This document shows, one piece after another, positions 7,878 to 15,250 of a DNA stretch of 64,000 nt (its first letter is position 1; each line of letters opens with the position of its first letter). Source of the DNA: JAEUNX01 sp034004685 (lineage in GTDB: Bacteria > Pseudomonadota > Gammaproteobacteria > Burkholderiales > Rhodocyclaceae); NCBI GenBank assembly GCA_034004685.1, contig JAVEWG010000001.1:124001-188000 (forward strand). The letters are read 5' to 3'. The notes under the pieces are model-generated. The model did not search any database and had not been told where the DNA came from. It saw only the letters and a list, made by a program, of their open reading frames with translations. A program made the position numbers and the translations under genes.

Positions 7878-8664
7878 GGGTCGCCACCGCCAGGCGGTGC
7901 GGGCTGCCTTCGACCGGGCCGCCCCCACCTACGACCAGGCCGCCGCCGTGCAACGGGAGATTTGCGCTTTGCTGGCGGGGCTGGCGGCGGATCACCTCCC
8001 CCAGGGCCCACTCCATCGGGTGCTGGACGCCGGCTGCGGTACCGGCTTTGGCCTGGCCCATCTGCGCCGGCTCTGTCCCGAGGCGGCTTGTCTGGCGGTG
8101 GACTTTGCGCCGGCCATGCTGGCCCGCCTGCCGGAACACCCCCAGCCCGTCTGCGCGGACCTGGAGGCTCTACCCCTGACTGCCGGCGCCGTGGATGCCG
8201 TCTGGTCCAGCCTGGCCTTGCAGTGGTGTGTTCCCCATCGGGCCCTGGCCGAACTGGCCCGGGTATTGCGACCCGGCGGCCGGGCCTGGATCGCCACCCT
8301 GGGGCCCCGCACTCTCTGGGAACTACGGGCGGCCTTCGCCCAGGTGGACCGGGCCGAACACGTGATCCCCTTCCACGCCCTGCAGGAATGGACGATGGCG
8401 GCCACCGCCGCTGGCCTGGGGATCGCCGCCAGCCAGCAGCAGGACGCCTTCGCCAGCGCCCCCGGCCTGCGCCCCCTGCTGCGGGACATCAAGGCCATCG
8501 GCGCCCACCAGGTGGGCCCTGGCCGACGCCGCCAGCCCATGGGAAAATCCGCCTGGCTCAGGCTGGAACAGGCCTACGAAGCCCACCGGGGCGCCGACGG
8601 CCAGCTGCCCGCCACCTACGATGTGATCCTGCTCGCCCTGGCCAAGCCAGAAAATCCGCCATGA
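7870..8664 (+). CDS. bioC: Malonyl-[ACP] O-methyltransferase BioC
   Basis: BioC is a SAM-dependent class I methyltransferase. It methylates the free carboxyl of malonyl-ACP so that the fatty acid synthase can elongate it into pimeloyl-ACP methyl ester. It has 264 residues, with SAM-binding motif I VLDAGCGTG at 51-59, the acidic residue Asp79 at the end of the next strand, and a motif IV-like segment followed by LQWC. The start ATG lies within the end of bioH (8-base overlap) and the stop overlaps bioD (ATGA). Context in bioAFHCD makes the BioC assignment firm over a generic methyltransferase. Confidence 0.94.
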   Translation: MTEGRHRQAVRAAFDRAAPTYDQAAAVQREICALLAGLAADHLPQGPLHRVLDAGCGTGFGLAHLRRLCPEAACLAVDFAPAMLARLPEHPQPVCADLEALPLTAGAVDAVWSSLALQWCVPHRALAELARVLRPGGRAWIATLGPRTLWELRAAFAQVDRAEHVIPFHALQEWTMAATAAGLGIAASQQQDAFASAPGLRPLLRDIKAIGAHQVGPGRRRQPMGKSAWLRLEQAYEAHRGADGQLPATYDVILLALAKPENPP

Positions 8665-9335
8665 CCGCCCCCCTCGCCTACTTCGTTACCGGCACCGACA
8701 CCGAAATCGGCAAGACCTTCGTGTCCTGCGCCCTCCTTCATGCAGCCCGGCGCCGGGGCTTGCGGGTGGTGGGCATGAAGCCCGTGGCCGCCGGGGCAAG
8801 TCTGGTGGACGGGCACTGGATCAACGAAGACGTGGCCAGCCTGCAAAGGGCCAGCAGCGAGAACGCGCCTCTGGCCCTGGTCAACCCCTACGGCTTGAAG
8901 AGCCCGGTGTCGCCCCACATCGCCGCCCAGGAAGACGGTGTGGAGATTGCCCTGACGGTGATCGAAGATGCTTATCAGCAACTGGCGGCCCAGGCGGACC
9001 TGGTGATCGTGGAAGGGGTGGGCGGCTTCCGGGTGCCCCTCGGCCCCCAGGTGGATACCGCCGAGATGGCCCGCCGGCTCGGGCTGCCGGTGATCCTGGT
9101 GGTGGGCATGCGCCTGGGCTGCATCAATCACGCGCTGCTCACCGCCGAGGCGGTGGCCTCCCGGGGTCTGACCCTGACGGGCTGGGTCGCCAACCGGGTG
9201 GATCCGGAGATGCTGTGCTTCGAAGAAAACCTGGCCACCCTCACCGACCACCTGCCGGCACCCCTGTTGGGCGTACTGCCCCGCTTCGCCAGTGGCTCTC
9301 CGGAAGACGGGGCGGACTGCCTGAGGTTACCCTGA
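8661..9335 (+). CDS. bioD: Dethiobiotin synthetase BioD
   Basis: BioD is an ATP-dependent carboxylase that closes the ureido ring of 7,8-diaminopelargonate with CO2 to give dethiobiotin. It has 224 residues. The P-loop is GTDTEIGKT at 10-18, followed by the KPVAAG substrate loop near residue 40 and EGVGGFRVP near 118. It is the last gene of the cluster and overlaps bioC by 4 bases. No bioB follows, so biotin synthase must be encoded elsewhere. Downstream lies a palindromic patch before a convergent methyltransferase gene. Confidence 0.95.
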   Translation: MTAPLAYFVTGTDTEIGKTFVSCALLHAARRRGLRVVGMKPVAAGASLVDGHWINEDVASLQRASSENAPLALVNPYGLKSPVSPHIAAQEDGVEIALTVIEDAYQQLAAQADLVIVEGVGGFRVPLGPQVDTAEMARRLGLPVILVVGMRLGCINHALLTAEAVASRGLTLTGWVANRVDPEMLCFEENLATLTDHLPAPLLGVLPRFASGSPEDGADCLRLP

Positions 9336-9362
9336 CGGGATAACCGGCCGAGGTTACCCCCT

Positions 9363-9423
9363 GGCCGGTTGAAACCGGCCCTACGCCCCCCGGCTCACCC
9401 CGTAGGGCGGGATTCATCCCGCC
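9363..9423. repeat. Nested palindromes between convergent bioD and RNA methyltransferase genes (REP-like or terminator)
   Basis: Two perfect hairpins occur: an 8-bp stem at 9363-9380 (GGCCGGTT, loop GA, AACCGGCC) and an 8-bp stem at 9406-9423 (GGCGGGAT, loop TC, ATCCCGCC). A third inverted pair, GCCCTACG at 9378-9385 with CGTAGGGC at 9401-9408, joins them into one composite fold. There is no T-run, so it is not a classical intrinsic terminator. The layout resembles a REP-type element between convergent genes. It may still serve as a transcription barrier in both directions. Confidence 0.7.
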
Positions 9424-9441
9424 AACGGTACTGGGTCCGGA

Positions 9442-10236
9442 TCAGCTTCCGGCGCCGCGCCGCTGGCGGAACTGCTCGAACAGGCATACCGCCGCGGCTG
9501 CCGCTACATTGAGGGACTCCACCCCGGCGGCCATAGGAATCGCCACCCGCCGGGTGGCCAGGGCGGCAAGCTGCGGTGACAGCCCCTGCCCCTCCGAGCC
9601 AAACAGCCACACCGTGGGCCCGGCCAGATCCAGGGCGAAGAGATCCTGTGCATCAGGCGCCAGGGCGGTGGCCAGGATCTGGCCCGGGTAGCCCTCCACC
9701 AACCCGGCCACTTCCGCCTGCTCCACCAGGACAAGCCCGAAGTGAGCCCCCATGCCGGCCCGCAGCACCTTGGGGGACCAGGCCTGGGCGCAGCCAGGGG
9801 TCAATAGCGCCTGACGGACCCCCGCGGCGACGGCAGTGCGCAGGATGGTGCCCAGGTTGCCTGCGTCCTGAACCCGGTCCAGCACCACTGCCGAACCCTC
9901 CAGCCGGCGCAGGACCGGCGGCTGGGGCAAGGCAATCACCGCCAGGATGCCGGCGGGACTGTCCACCGGGCTGGCCTGGGCAAACAGCCCATCCGGCAGA
10001 CAGTAGGCCGGGACATCCCGAAGACGCTGGAGGATGCCGGCCACTTCCGGCCGGCCAAGGGCACTTTCGGCCACCACCACTTCCAGCAGAGGCCAGGCCC
10101 CATCCAGGGCGGCCGTCACCAGATGGGGGCCATCCAGCACGGTCTGGCCCAGGGCCCGGCGGTGGCTGGCGGAGCCGGCCAGGGCCTTGAGACGTTTGAT
10201 CAGGGGATTGTCCCGAGAACTGATGGCCTTCGGCAT
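9442..10236 (-). CDS. TrmH/SpoU-family RNA 2'-O-methyltransferase
   Basis: This SPOUT-class enzyme transfers methyl from SAM to a ribose 2'-OH in tRNA or rRNA. It has 264 residues. The N-terminal substrate-binding domain (about 1-110) is followed by the knotted catalytic domain. SPOUT motif 1 lies at about 120-135 (D-AGNLGTILRTA), motif 2 GSEGQGLS at 213-220, and motif 3 at 234-246 (PMAAGVESLNVAA). The target nucleotide cannot be read from sequence, so no symbol is given. It is the last gene of the long minus-strand cluster, 4 bases downstream of the CopD-like gene. Confidence 0.9.
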   Translation of the reverse strand: MPKAISSRDNPLIKRLKALAGSASHRRALGQTVLDGPHLVTAALDGAWPLLEVVVAESALGRPEVAGILQRLRDVPAYCLPDGLFAQASPVDSPAGILAVIALPQPPVLRRLEGSAVVLDRVQDAGNLGTILRTAVAAGVRQALLTPGCAQAWSPKVLRAGMGAHFGLVLVEQAEVAGLVEGYPGQILATALAPDAQDLFALDLAGPTVWLFGSEGQGLSPQLAALATRRVAIPMAAGVESLNVAAAAAVCLFEQFRQRRGAGS

Positions 10237-10240
10237 GACC

Positions 10241-10696
10241 TCAGAAACCCAGCCCGAGGGTTGCCAGGGCGATGGTGAGAAAGCCCAGGACCAGATTGAA
10301 GCCCACCCGGCGCCGGATCAGGTCCAGGGCGGCGGCCCCCCGAGCCCAGTCCCGGGCTTCCACCGCCTGCTGGAGACGGGGCCAGGCCACGAACCAGATA
10401 TGGAGAAATACCGCCGCCATCACCAAGCCGGTAAGAGCCATCCCGTGCCAGGCCGGCGGGGCACGATCCATCCCCACCTCCAGCAACATCCCGAACCCCG
10501 ACCCGACCACCGCCAGAACGGCCAGCCAGACCAGCCTGAAAAACCGCCCCAGCACCGCCACCCACAAGCCCAGCCGGTCCTGGGGCGCCAGGGCGCCCAC
10601 CGCCGGCCGCAGGCACAGATAGGCAAAGGCCATGCCGCCGACCCACACCACCACGCCGGCAATGTGGAGGAAAAGATAGAGGTAGTGGAGGCGCAC
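10241..10696 (-). CDS. CopD-like integral membrane protein
   Basis: This protein has four predicted transmembrane helices, near 5-23, 45-65, 82-102 and 130-148 of 151 residues. The N-terminal LHIAGVVVWVGGM is typical of CopD/YeaQ-like membrane proteins that often carry conserved His residues for copper or heme. Its substrate is unknown. I use the GTG at 10696, because AGGAG lies about 10 bases upstream and the GTG sits just after the rnhB stop. An ATG at 10720 would give 159 residues and a 22-base overlap with rnhB. It lies between rnhB and the SpoU methyltransferase in one operon. Confidence 0.75.
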   Translation of the reverse strand: MRLHYLYLFLHIAGVVVWVGGMAFAYLCLRPAVGALAPQDRLGLWVAVLGRFFRLVWLAVLAVVGSGFGMLLEVGMDRAPPAWHGMALTGLVMAAVFLHIWFVAWPRLQQAVEARDWARGAAALDLIRRRVGFNLVLGFLTIALATLGLGF

Positions 10697-10698
10697 GA

Positions 10699-11310
10699 TC
10701 AATAATCTCCTTCGGCCCACAGGGGTGGATTTTCCAGGATGGCCCGCACTGGCCCGAAGCTGCGCCGGTAGAACTCCGCCACCCCATGGCGCCTCAGGGC
10801 GGCCAGATGGGCAGCGGTGGGATAACCCTTGTGCCCCGCCAGGCCATAGGCCGGGTAGCGCACATCCAGCTCCCGCATGATGGCATCCCGGGCGGTCTTG
10901 GCCAGGATCGAGGCGGCGGAAATCGCCGGCTCGGTGGCATCGCCACCGACGATGGCCACCACCGGCACGGCCAGCTCCGGACAGCGGTTGCCATCCACCC
11001 GCACCTGGTCCGGGGCGATCCCCAGGCCGTCCACCGCCCGGGCCATGGCCAGCATGGTGGCCTGGAGGATGTTGAGGCGGTCAATCTCCGCCGGGCTGGC
11101 TTCGGCGACCGCCCAGGCCAGGGCGTACTGGCGAATCAGGGGGGCCAGGGCCTCCCGTTTCTTTTCGGAGAGTTTTTTGGAATCGGCCAGTCCGGCGATC
11201 GGCCGGGCCGGATCCAGAATCACTGCGGCGGCCACCACGGGCCCGCACAGGGGCCCCCGGCCGGCCTCGTCCACCCCGCAGATCAGACGGCCGGGGTTGG
11301 CGCCGGGCAT
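10699..11310 (-). CDS. rnhB: Ribonuclease HII
   Basis: RNase HII removes single ribonucleotides and the RNA of RNA-DNA hybrids from DNA. It has 203 residues from the ATG at 11310. The signature DEAGRGPLCGPV at 14-25 contains catalytic Asp14-Glu15; LADSKKLS and VDGNR segments follow, then the conserved SILAK helix. The gene starts 28 bases inside the 3' end of lpxB, so translation is probably coupled. In many proteobacteria dnaE follows at this point of the lpx cluster. Here a CopD-like gene follows instead. Confidence 0.95.
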   Translation of the reverse strand: MPGANPGRLICGVDEAGRGPLCGPVVAAAVILDPARPIAGLADSKKLSEKKREALAPLIRQYALAWAVAEASPAEIDRLNILQATMLAMARAVDGLGIAPDQVRVDGNRCPELAVPVVAIVGGDATEPAISAASILAKTARDAIMRELDVRYPAYGLAGHKGYPTAAHLAALRRHGVAEFYRRSFGPVRAILENPPLWAEGDY

Positions 11311-12455
11311 GGCGGCTTCCTGAGGTAGGGAAGGATGGCAGCCGCCGCCCGTTCGGCGGTGTTCTGGCGCAGGGTATGGTGCAGCGCCAGGAAGCGGGCT
11401 TCCAGGGCCTCCCGGCGCGGGCGGTCGGCCAGCCAGGCTTCCAGTGCATCGGCCAGGGCATCGGGGGTCGCGGCGTCCTGGAGGATCTCCGGCACCACCG
11501 TTTCGTTGCACAGGATGTTGGGCAGACCGACCCAGGGCTGATAGGCCATGCGCATCATCAAGCGGTACTGGAAATTGCCTATCCGGTAGGTGATCACCAT
11601 GGGCCGCTTGAGAAGCGCCGCCTCCAGGGTGGCGGTGCCGCTGGCCACCAGTACTGCATCGGCAGCGGTCATGGCGTCCACCGCATGGCCGAAGAGCAGG
11701 CGAATGGGCAGCTTCTCCCCTCCATGACGGGCCAGCGCCGCCTCGAACAGCATGCGGGTTTCCCGGGTGGCCAGGGGCACCAGGAAGATGGCTTGCGGAT
11801 GGCGCTGGTGGAGGCGCTCGGCCACCTGGATGTACAGGTCCGCCAGATTGCGCACTTCGGATTGGCGGCTGCCGGGCAGCAAGGCGAACACCGGACGGTC
11901 CTCCGCCAGGCCATAGCGGGCGCGCATGGCCCCTCGATCCGGATGGAGAGGCAGGACGTCGGCGAAGGGGTGGCCCACGTAGCTCACCGGCACCCCCGCC
12001 TTTTCGTACAGCACCGGTTCGAAGGGGAACAGGCACAGCATGTGGCTGACGCTCCTGGCGATCCCCTTGATCCGACCGCCCCGCCAGGCCCAGATGGAGG
12101 GACTGACGAAGTGGATGGTGGGAATGCCCCGGGCCTTGAGCTTGCATTCCAGCCACAGGTTGAAGTCCGGGGCGTCCACGGCGATGAAGACATCCGGCGG
12201 ATCCCGCAATAGATCCTTGAGAAGCTGGCGGCGGATGCCGGAGAGTTCCCGGTAGCGCTTCAGGGCATCCACGTAGCCATGCACCGCCAGGCGCTCGCAG
12301 GGCCAGCGCACCTCGAAGCCTTCGGACTCCATGCGCGGACCACCGATGCCGAAGAAACGGGCTTCCGGCAGGGGGCGGCGCAGGGCACGGATCAGGTGGC
12401 TCGCCAACAGATCCCCGGAGGCCTCGCCGGCCACCATGGCAATGCGCACCGACAT
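11283..12455 (-). CDS. lpxB: Lipid-A-disaccharide synthase LpxB
   Basis: LpxB is a GT19 glycosyltransferase that joins lipid X and UDP-diacylglucosamine to form the beta-1,6 disaccharide of lipid A at the inner membrane surface. It has 390 residues (E. coli about 382). Family motifs are visible: GEASGD at 10-15, PSIWAWR near 140, VGHPFAD near 180, LLPGSRQSE near 213 and ASGTATLE near 285. It lies 4 bases after lpxA, and its 3' end overlaps rnhB by 28 bases. Confidence 0.96.
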   Translation of the reverse strand: MSVRIAMVAGEASGDLLASHLIRALRRPLPEARFFGIGGPRMESEGFEVRWPCERLAVHGYVDALKRYRELSGIRRQLLKDLLRDPPDVFIAVDAPDFNLWLECKLKARGIPTIHFVSPSIWAWRGGRIKGIARSVSHMLCLFPFEPVLYEKAGVPVSYVGHPFADVLPLHPDRGAMRARYGLAEDRPVFALLPGSRQSEVRNLADLYIQVAERLHQRHPQAIFLVPLATRETRMLFEAALARHGGEKLPIRLLFGHAVDAMTAADAVLVASGTATLEAALLKRPMVITYRIGNFQYRLMMRMAYQPWVGLPNILCNETVVPEILQDAATPDALADALEAWLADRPRREALEARFLALHHTLRQNTAERAAAAILPYLRKPPCPAPTPAV

Positions 12456-12459
12456 GGCG

Positions 12460-13230
12460 TTACCGGACGATGCCGCGCCCGGATTCGGCGATGAACTCCG
12501 CGAAGGGCGCGACTTCCGGGCTGGCCGCGGCGATCTCGGCGACCTTCTGGCGGGCCTCGTCCAGGGTCAGGCCGCTGCGATAGAGGGCCTTGTAGGCCCG
12601 CTTGATGGCGGCGATGCCTTCGGCCGAAAAGCCGCGCCGCTTCAGGCCTTCGCTGTTGATGCCGTGGGGGGCTGCGGGATTGCCGGAAACCGTGACGAAG
12701 GGGGGCAAATCCTGGAGCAGGACGGTCCCCACCCCGCAGAAGCTGTGAGCGCCCACCCGTCCGAACTGATGGACACCGGTAAAGCCGCCGAGGATGGCCC
12801 AGTCTCCCACCGTCACATGCCCGGCCAAGGTGGCATTGTTGGCGAAGATGGTCTTGCTGCCGACCCGGCAATCGTGAGCCACATGGACGTAGGCCATGAT
12901 CCAGTTGTCATCGCCCATTTGGGTGAGGCCGCCGTCCTGGATGGTCCCGGTGGAGAACGAGCAGTATTCCCGGATGGTGTTGCGATCACCGATCTCCAGA
13001 CGAGTGGGCTCGCCGGCGTATTTTTTATCCTGGGGTTCGGAGCCGAGGGAACAGAACTGGAAGATCCGGTTATCCCGGCCAATCCGGGTATGGCCCTCGA
13101 TCACCACATGGGGACCTATCCAGGTGCCGGCACCGATCTCCACGTTTTCACCGATGATGGAATAGGCCCCGACGCTGACCCCTTCCCCAAGGCGGGCGCC
13201 GGGGTGGACGATGGCAGTGGGATGAATCAT
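12460..13230 (-). CDS. lpxA: UDP-N-acetylglucosamine acyltransferase LpxA
   Basis: LpxA is a cytoplasmic left-handed beta-helix trimer that performs the first step of lipid A synthesis, moving 3-hydroxyacyl from ACP to UDP-GlcNAc. It has 256 residues from ATG 13230 (MIHPTAIVHPGA), preferred over an upstream in-frame start because the ATG forms an ATGA overlap with the fabZ stop and matches family starts. Hexapeptide repeats span about 2-190. The catalytic base is His119 in AHD, matching the E. coli AHD motif. The C-terminal helices bind ACP. Confidence 0.96.
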   Translation of the reverse strand: MIHPTAIVHPGARLGEGVSVGAYSIIGENVEIGAGTWIGPHVVIEGHTRIGRDNRIFQFCSLGSEPQDKKYAGEPTRLEIGDRNTIREYCSFSTGTIQDGGLTQMGDDNWIMAYVHVAHDCRVGSKTIFANNATLAGHVTVGDWAILGGFTGVHQFGRVGAHSFCGVGTVLLQDLPPFVTVSGNPAAPHGINSEGLKRRGFSAEGIAAIKRAYKALYRSGLTLDEARQKVAEIAAASPEVAPFAEFIAESGRGIVR

Positions 13231-13673
13231 TTCAGGGACTTCAAGGCGCACACGAGATCGGCCTCGGTCGCGATCTGATCTCCCACCCGGGCCACCGAAC
13301 TGAATTTGTAAATGCCCCGCTTGCTCTGGGTGATGGTGACATCCAGCAGGAGCTGGTCACCGGGCGTGACCGGGCGCTTGAAGCGCACGTTGTCGATGCC
13401 GGCGAAGTACACCACGTGGCTGTCGTCCGGTTTCATCCCCATGCTCTTGAAGGACAGGACCGCAGCGGCCTGGGCCAGGGCTTCCACGATGAGCACCCCG
13501 GGCATCACCGGGTGGTGGGGAAAGTGCCCCGGGAAGAAAGGCTCGTTCATGGTGACGTTCTTGAGGGCCAGGATGCGTTTGTTTTCCTCAAGCTCCAACA
13601 CCCGGTCCACCAACAGAAAGGGGTAACGGTGGGGGAGATACTCCAGGATTTCGTGGATGTCCATGGTGGTCAT
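13227..13673 (-). CDS. fabZ: 3-hydroxyacyl-[ACP] dehydratase FabZ
   Basis: FabZ is a hot-dog-fold dehydratase of type II fatty acid synthesis. It balances the 3-hydroxyacyl-ACP pool used by LpxA and LpxD against fatty acid elongation. It has 148 residues. Catalytic His50 lies in FFPGHFP and Glu64 in LIVEALAQ. The start ATG overlaps the lpxD stop (ATGA), and its stop overlaps the lpxA start in the same way. An internal ATG three codons later is an alternative start. Confidence 0.96.
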   Translation of the reverse strand: MTTMDIHEILEYLPHRYPFLLVDRVLELEENKRILALKNVTMNEPFFPGHFPHHPVMPGVLIVEALAQAAAVLSFKSMGMKPDDSHVVYFAGIDNVRFKRPVTPGDQLLLDVTITQSKRGIYKFSSVARVGDQIATEADLVCALKSLK

Positions 13674-14695
13674 GGGGAATTCTTCCCCTGGGCGAGTTGT
13701 TGTTCGAGGGCGCGTATTCTATCCGCCAGGGCATCCAGATGCCGCAGGTGGGCGAAGTTCTTCACCCATTCGGCGTGGCCCTGGACCGGCAGGTTGGCGG
13801 TATACACCCCCGCCTTGTGGATGGACTTGGTCACCAGGGTGCCGGCGGAAACCACCACGTCGTCGGCGATGGTGAGATGGCCGATGATGCCGGCCTGGCC
13901 GCCGATCATGCAACGCTGGCCGATATGGGTGCTGCCCGCGATCCCAACGCAACCCGCGATGGCCGTCCTGGCGCCGATCCGCACGTTGTGGGCGATCTGG
14001 ATCTGGTTGTCGAGCTTGGCGCCGTCCTCGATCACCGTGTCGTCCAGGGCGCCCCGGTCGATGGTGGTGTTGGCGCCGATTTCCACGTCATTGCCGATAA
14101 GAACCCGGCCCACCTGGGGAATCTTGACCCAGGCGCCATCCCGCTCCCGCGCAAAACCAAAGCCGTCGGAGCCGATCACGACCCCGGAATGGATGATGGC
14201 GTCGGTGCCAATCCGGCAGCCGGGGTAGATCGTCACCCGCGGGTGCAGACGGCAGCGGGCGCCCAAGGCGACCCCGTCCCCCACCACGCAACCGGCACCG
14301 ATCACCACCCCCTCCCCCAGGTCCACATTCTTGCCCACCAAGGCGCCGGGCCCCACCGACACCGAGGAGGGCAGGACCGACTCCACCCAGGCGGAGGGAT
14401 GAATCCCCTCGGGAGCGGGGGCTGGAGGATTGAGCAACTGGGCGACCCGGGCGAAGTACAGGTAGGGGTCGGCAGCGACGATCCGGGGCAGCCCGGAAAG
14501 ATCCCGCGCCGCCGGGCCCAGGATCAGGGCGGAAGCGGTGCAATCGGCCAGTTGGGAACGATATTTGGGATTGGCAAAGAAGGCGATGTCCCCGGCACCC
14601 GCCTGCTCCAGGGTCGCAACCCGGCGGATCCGGACATCACCGTCCCCCACCAGCTCACCACCCAGGCGGGCCACCAATTCCCCGAGACTGAGCAT
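13670..14695 (-). CDS. lpxD: UDP-3-O-acylglucosamine N-acyltransferase LpxD
   Basis: LpxD is the third enzyme of lipid A synthesis, N-acylating UDP-3-O-acyl-glucosamine from 3-hydroxyacyl-ACP. It has 341 residues: an N-terminal uridine-binding domain (about 1-95), a hexapeptide left-handed beta-helix (about 98-310) and a C-terminal helix that is charged and probably coiled. Catalytic His236 lies in QIAHNVRIG (E. coli His239). It lies 16 bases after skp and overlaps fabZ by 4 bases. Confidence 0.96.
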   Translation of the reverse strand: MLSLGELVARLGGELVGDGDVRIRRVATLEQAGAGDIAFFANPKYRSQLADCTASALILGPAARDLSGLPRIVAADPYLYFARVAQLLNPPAPAPEGIHPSAWVESVLPSSVSVGPGALVGKNVDLGEGVVIGAGCVVGDGVALGARCRLHPRVTIYPGCRIGTDAIIHSGVVIGSDGFGFARERDGAWVKIPQVGRVLIGNDVEIGANTTIDRGALDDTVIEDGAKLDNQIQIAHNVRIGARTAIAGCVGIAGSTHIGQRCMIGGQAGIIGHLTIADDVVVSAGTLVTKSIHKAGVYTANLPVQGHAEWVKNFAHLRHLDALADRIRALEQQLAQGKNSP

Positions 14696-14711
14696 CCTGC
14701 GGACGACCGGC

Positions 14712-15215
14712 TTACTTGCTGTCGGCCAGGGCCTTGATCACCTTGTCGGTGATGTCGATCCGGGGGCTGGCGTACACCGCCTCCTGGAAAATGATGTCGT
14801 ACTTCTCGGCTTCGGCGATCTGCTTGACCGCCTTGTTGGCCTTGTCCAGCACCGAGGCCAGCTCTTCATTACGACGCTGGTTCAGGTCTTCCCGGAATTC
14901 CCGCTGACGACGCTGGAAGTCACGATTGATCTCGTTGAATTCCCGCTCCTTGGTCTTGCGGTCGGCATCGGCCAGGGTCATGCCGTTCTTTTCCAGGTTT
15001 TCCTGCATGCCTTGGATATCCTTGGCAATCTTCTGGAGCTCTTGGTCGCGCTTTTCAAATTCTTTTTCAAGCCGCTTTTGGGCGCGAACCGCGGGCGCCG
15101 CTTCCCGCATGACCTTGTCGGAGTTCACGAAGCCGATTTTGGCCTCCGCCAACGCCAGGGACGAGAAGGTGGTCAGCAACAGACCGGCGATGATCGAGAT
15201 TCCACTAACTTTCAC
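14712..15215 (-). CDS. skp: Periplasmic OMP chaperone Skp/OmpH
   Basis: Skp is a trimeric periplasmic chaperone that holds unfolded outer-membrane proteins on their way to BamA. It has 167 residues with a cleavable signal peptide (hydrophobic ISIIAGLLLTTFSSLALA then EAKIGFVN). The rest is a charged, coiled-coil-forming arm (about 45-120) typical of the family. The frame stays open upstream, but the GTG at 15215 is chosen because GGAGG lies 5-6 bases before it and it gives a proper signal sequence. It lies 35 bases downstream of bamA, its functional partner. Confidence 0.93.
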   Translation of the reverse strand: MKVSGISIIAGLLLTTFSSLALAEAKIGFVNSDKVMREAAPAVRAQKRLEKEFEKRDQELQKIAKDIQGMQENLEKNGMTLADADRKTKEREFNEINRDFQRRQREFREDLNQRRNEELASVLDKANKAVKQIAEAEKYDIIFQEAVYASPRIDITDKVIKALADSK

Positions 15216-15250
15216 ACATGCCTCCGAAGGGTGCCGAGCGGGTAAGGATC

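Noticed and set aside
9363..9423. Calling the bioD-downstream palindromes an intrinsic terminator
   Set aside because: Neither hairpin is followed by a T-run on either strand, so repeat is the safer label.
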